Shown: positions 63,503-64,000 of the stretch, piece after piece
Layout of the letters: every line of letters begins with the position of its first letter
Position numbering within the stretch: position 1 is the first letter of the stretch
Source: an uncultured Roseobacter sp.
Lineage (GTDB): Bacteria; Pseudomonadota; Alphaproteobacteria; Rhodobacterales; Rhodobacteraceae
Reading direction: 5' to 3'
Length of the DNA stretch: 64,000 bases
NCBI RefSeq assembly: GCF_947488185.1
Contig: NZ_CANKYM010000003.1
Span: 124,001-188,000 of the forward strand
Translations under genes and position numbers: made by a program
The notes under the pieces: model-generated
Database searches by the model: none
What the model saw: only the letters and a program-made list of their open reading frames with translations
What the model was told of the DNA's origin: nothing

Positions 63503-64000
63503 ATGGCAATCAAGATCGAAATGCTCAGATGCTTCACCGCCGTTGCACAGCGGGGGAGCCTGTCCGAGGCTGCCGACGCGCTTGGACGGACCCCGTCAGC
63601 GGTGTCGATGATGCTCAAGCAATTCGAAGACCATGTGGGCGTTGCGCTGTTCGAAACCGCGCGCAAGTCGCGCCTCACCCCTGTCGGTGAGTTGATTTTC
63701 GCGGAGGCCCGCCGCGAGGTGAGCCATTTCGAGAATACGGTATCGGTGATAGAGGGCATTTCCCGATCCGAACTGGGGTATCTGAGGCTGGCAGTGACGC
63801 CTTCGGTGGCCAGTGTCATTCTGCCCTCCGTGGTTTTTGAATTTCTGCGGAAGTTTCCCAAAGTCCACATTGATATCCGGGATATGGATTCCGCGGCCGT
63901 CGCCCGGGAACTGGCCCGCGAACGGGCAGATATCGGGATTGGCACACTCTCTGAGATTGACGGCCTGCCGCGCATCGAACTCTTCAACGACGCGTTTGGC
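63503..64000 (+). CDS. LysR-family transcriptional regulator (partial, C-terminus off window)
   Basis: The visible 166 residues contain the helix-turn-helix AAVAQRGSLSEAADALGRTPSAVSMMLKQ-type segment (here FTAVAQRGSLSEAADALG, then RTPSAVSMMLKQFEDHVG) and the beginning of the effector domain (LGYLRLAVTPSVASVILPSV). A start at 63494 is also in frame. It is divergent from ridA and possibly regulates it. Confidence 0.9.
   Translation, partial: MAIKIEMLRCFTAVAQRGSLSEAADALGRTPSAVSMMLKQFEDHVGVALFETARKSRLTPVGELIFAEARREVSHFENTVSVIEGISRSELGYLRLAVTPSVASVILPSVVFEFLRKFPKVHIDIRDMDSAAVARELARERADIGIGTLSEIDGLPRIELFNDAFG

Noticed and set aside
1..64000. CRISPR arrays, insertion sequences, phage genes or tRNA genes
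   Set aside because: I found no regularly spaced repeats, transposase motifs, integrase signatures or cloverleaf candidates.

Overview
The window looks like a chromosomal segment of a marine alphaproteobacterium of the Roseobacter group (Rhodobacteraceae). The reasons are the high GC content, short ATGA/GTGA gene overlaps, a glutathione-dependent formaldehyde dehydrogenase, a fused indolepyruvate oxidoreductase, a compact urease operon, secreted RTX proteins and many small catabolic operons with their own LysR, LacI, Lrp or AraC regulators. I found no rRNA, tRNA, CRISPR array, insertion sequence or phage gene. Genes at both ends run off the window.

Layout. 1-6575: a partial indolepyruvate oxidoreductase, class III alcohol dehydrogenase with a TPR protein, and a two-gene redox pair (2Fe-2S protein plus c-type cytochrome). 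6578-12894: urease operon, transcribed leftward as ureD-A-B, cyclase, LprI-like, ureC-E-F-G. 13018-14111: a lactonase-type metallo-hydrolase and a small monooxygenase. 14244-20948: sugar-acid catabolism, including a complete L-threonate route (LtnD, OtnI, OtnK, OtnC) plus an isopropylmalate-dehydrogenase relative, a Gfo/Idh/MocA protein and an aspartate-dehydrogenase-like gene. 20956-24447: LysR, a ring-cleavage-type dioxygenase and a 3-oxoacid CoA-transferase. 24556-28539: a very large exported CHAT-protease-like protein. 28767-35063: two convergent multi-PAS GGDEF/EAL proteins. 35451-36623: a FAD oxidoreductase. 36787-43152: a LacI-controlled sugar ABC transporter with a b561-type cytochrome coupled to its end. 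43184-47497: DUF5666 and DUF6502 genes facing two fasciclin-domain genes, one an RTX protein.

47615-56291 is a LysR-controlled catabolic operon (DUF1185, alpha/beta hydrolase, flavin reductase, luciferase-like monooxygenase, aldehyde dehydrogenase), followed by a metallo-beta-lactamase-fold protein, a FAD hydroxylase and DUF2783. Its gene content resembles the trigonelline ring-opening system and may serve an N-methylpyridinium carboxylate such as homarine. 56350-61167 is a second catabolic locus (diaminopropionate ammonia-lyase type enzyme, Lrp, M20, M24 and an Asp/Glu-racemase-like enzyme) that resembles ectoine utilisation but lacks several of its genes. 61354-64000: an AraC regulator, a small membrane protein, RidA and a partial LysR gene.

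The genes together describe a bacterium that scavenges small, nitrogen-rich, plankton-derived molecules (urea, sugar acids, acylated or cyclic diamino acids, possibly pyridinium betaines) and tunes surface behaviour through cyclic-di-GMP. Functional names rest on motifs read by eye and on gene order; no database search was possible.
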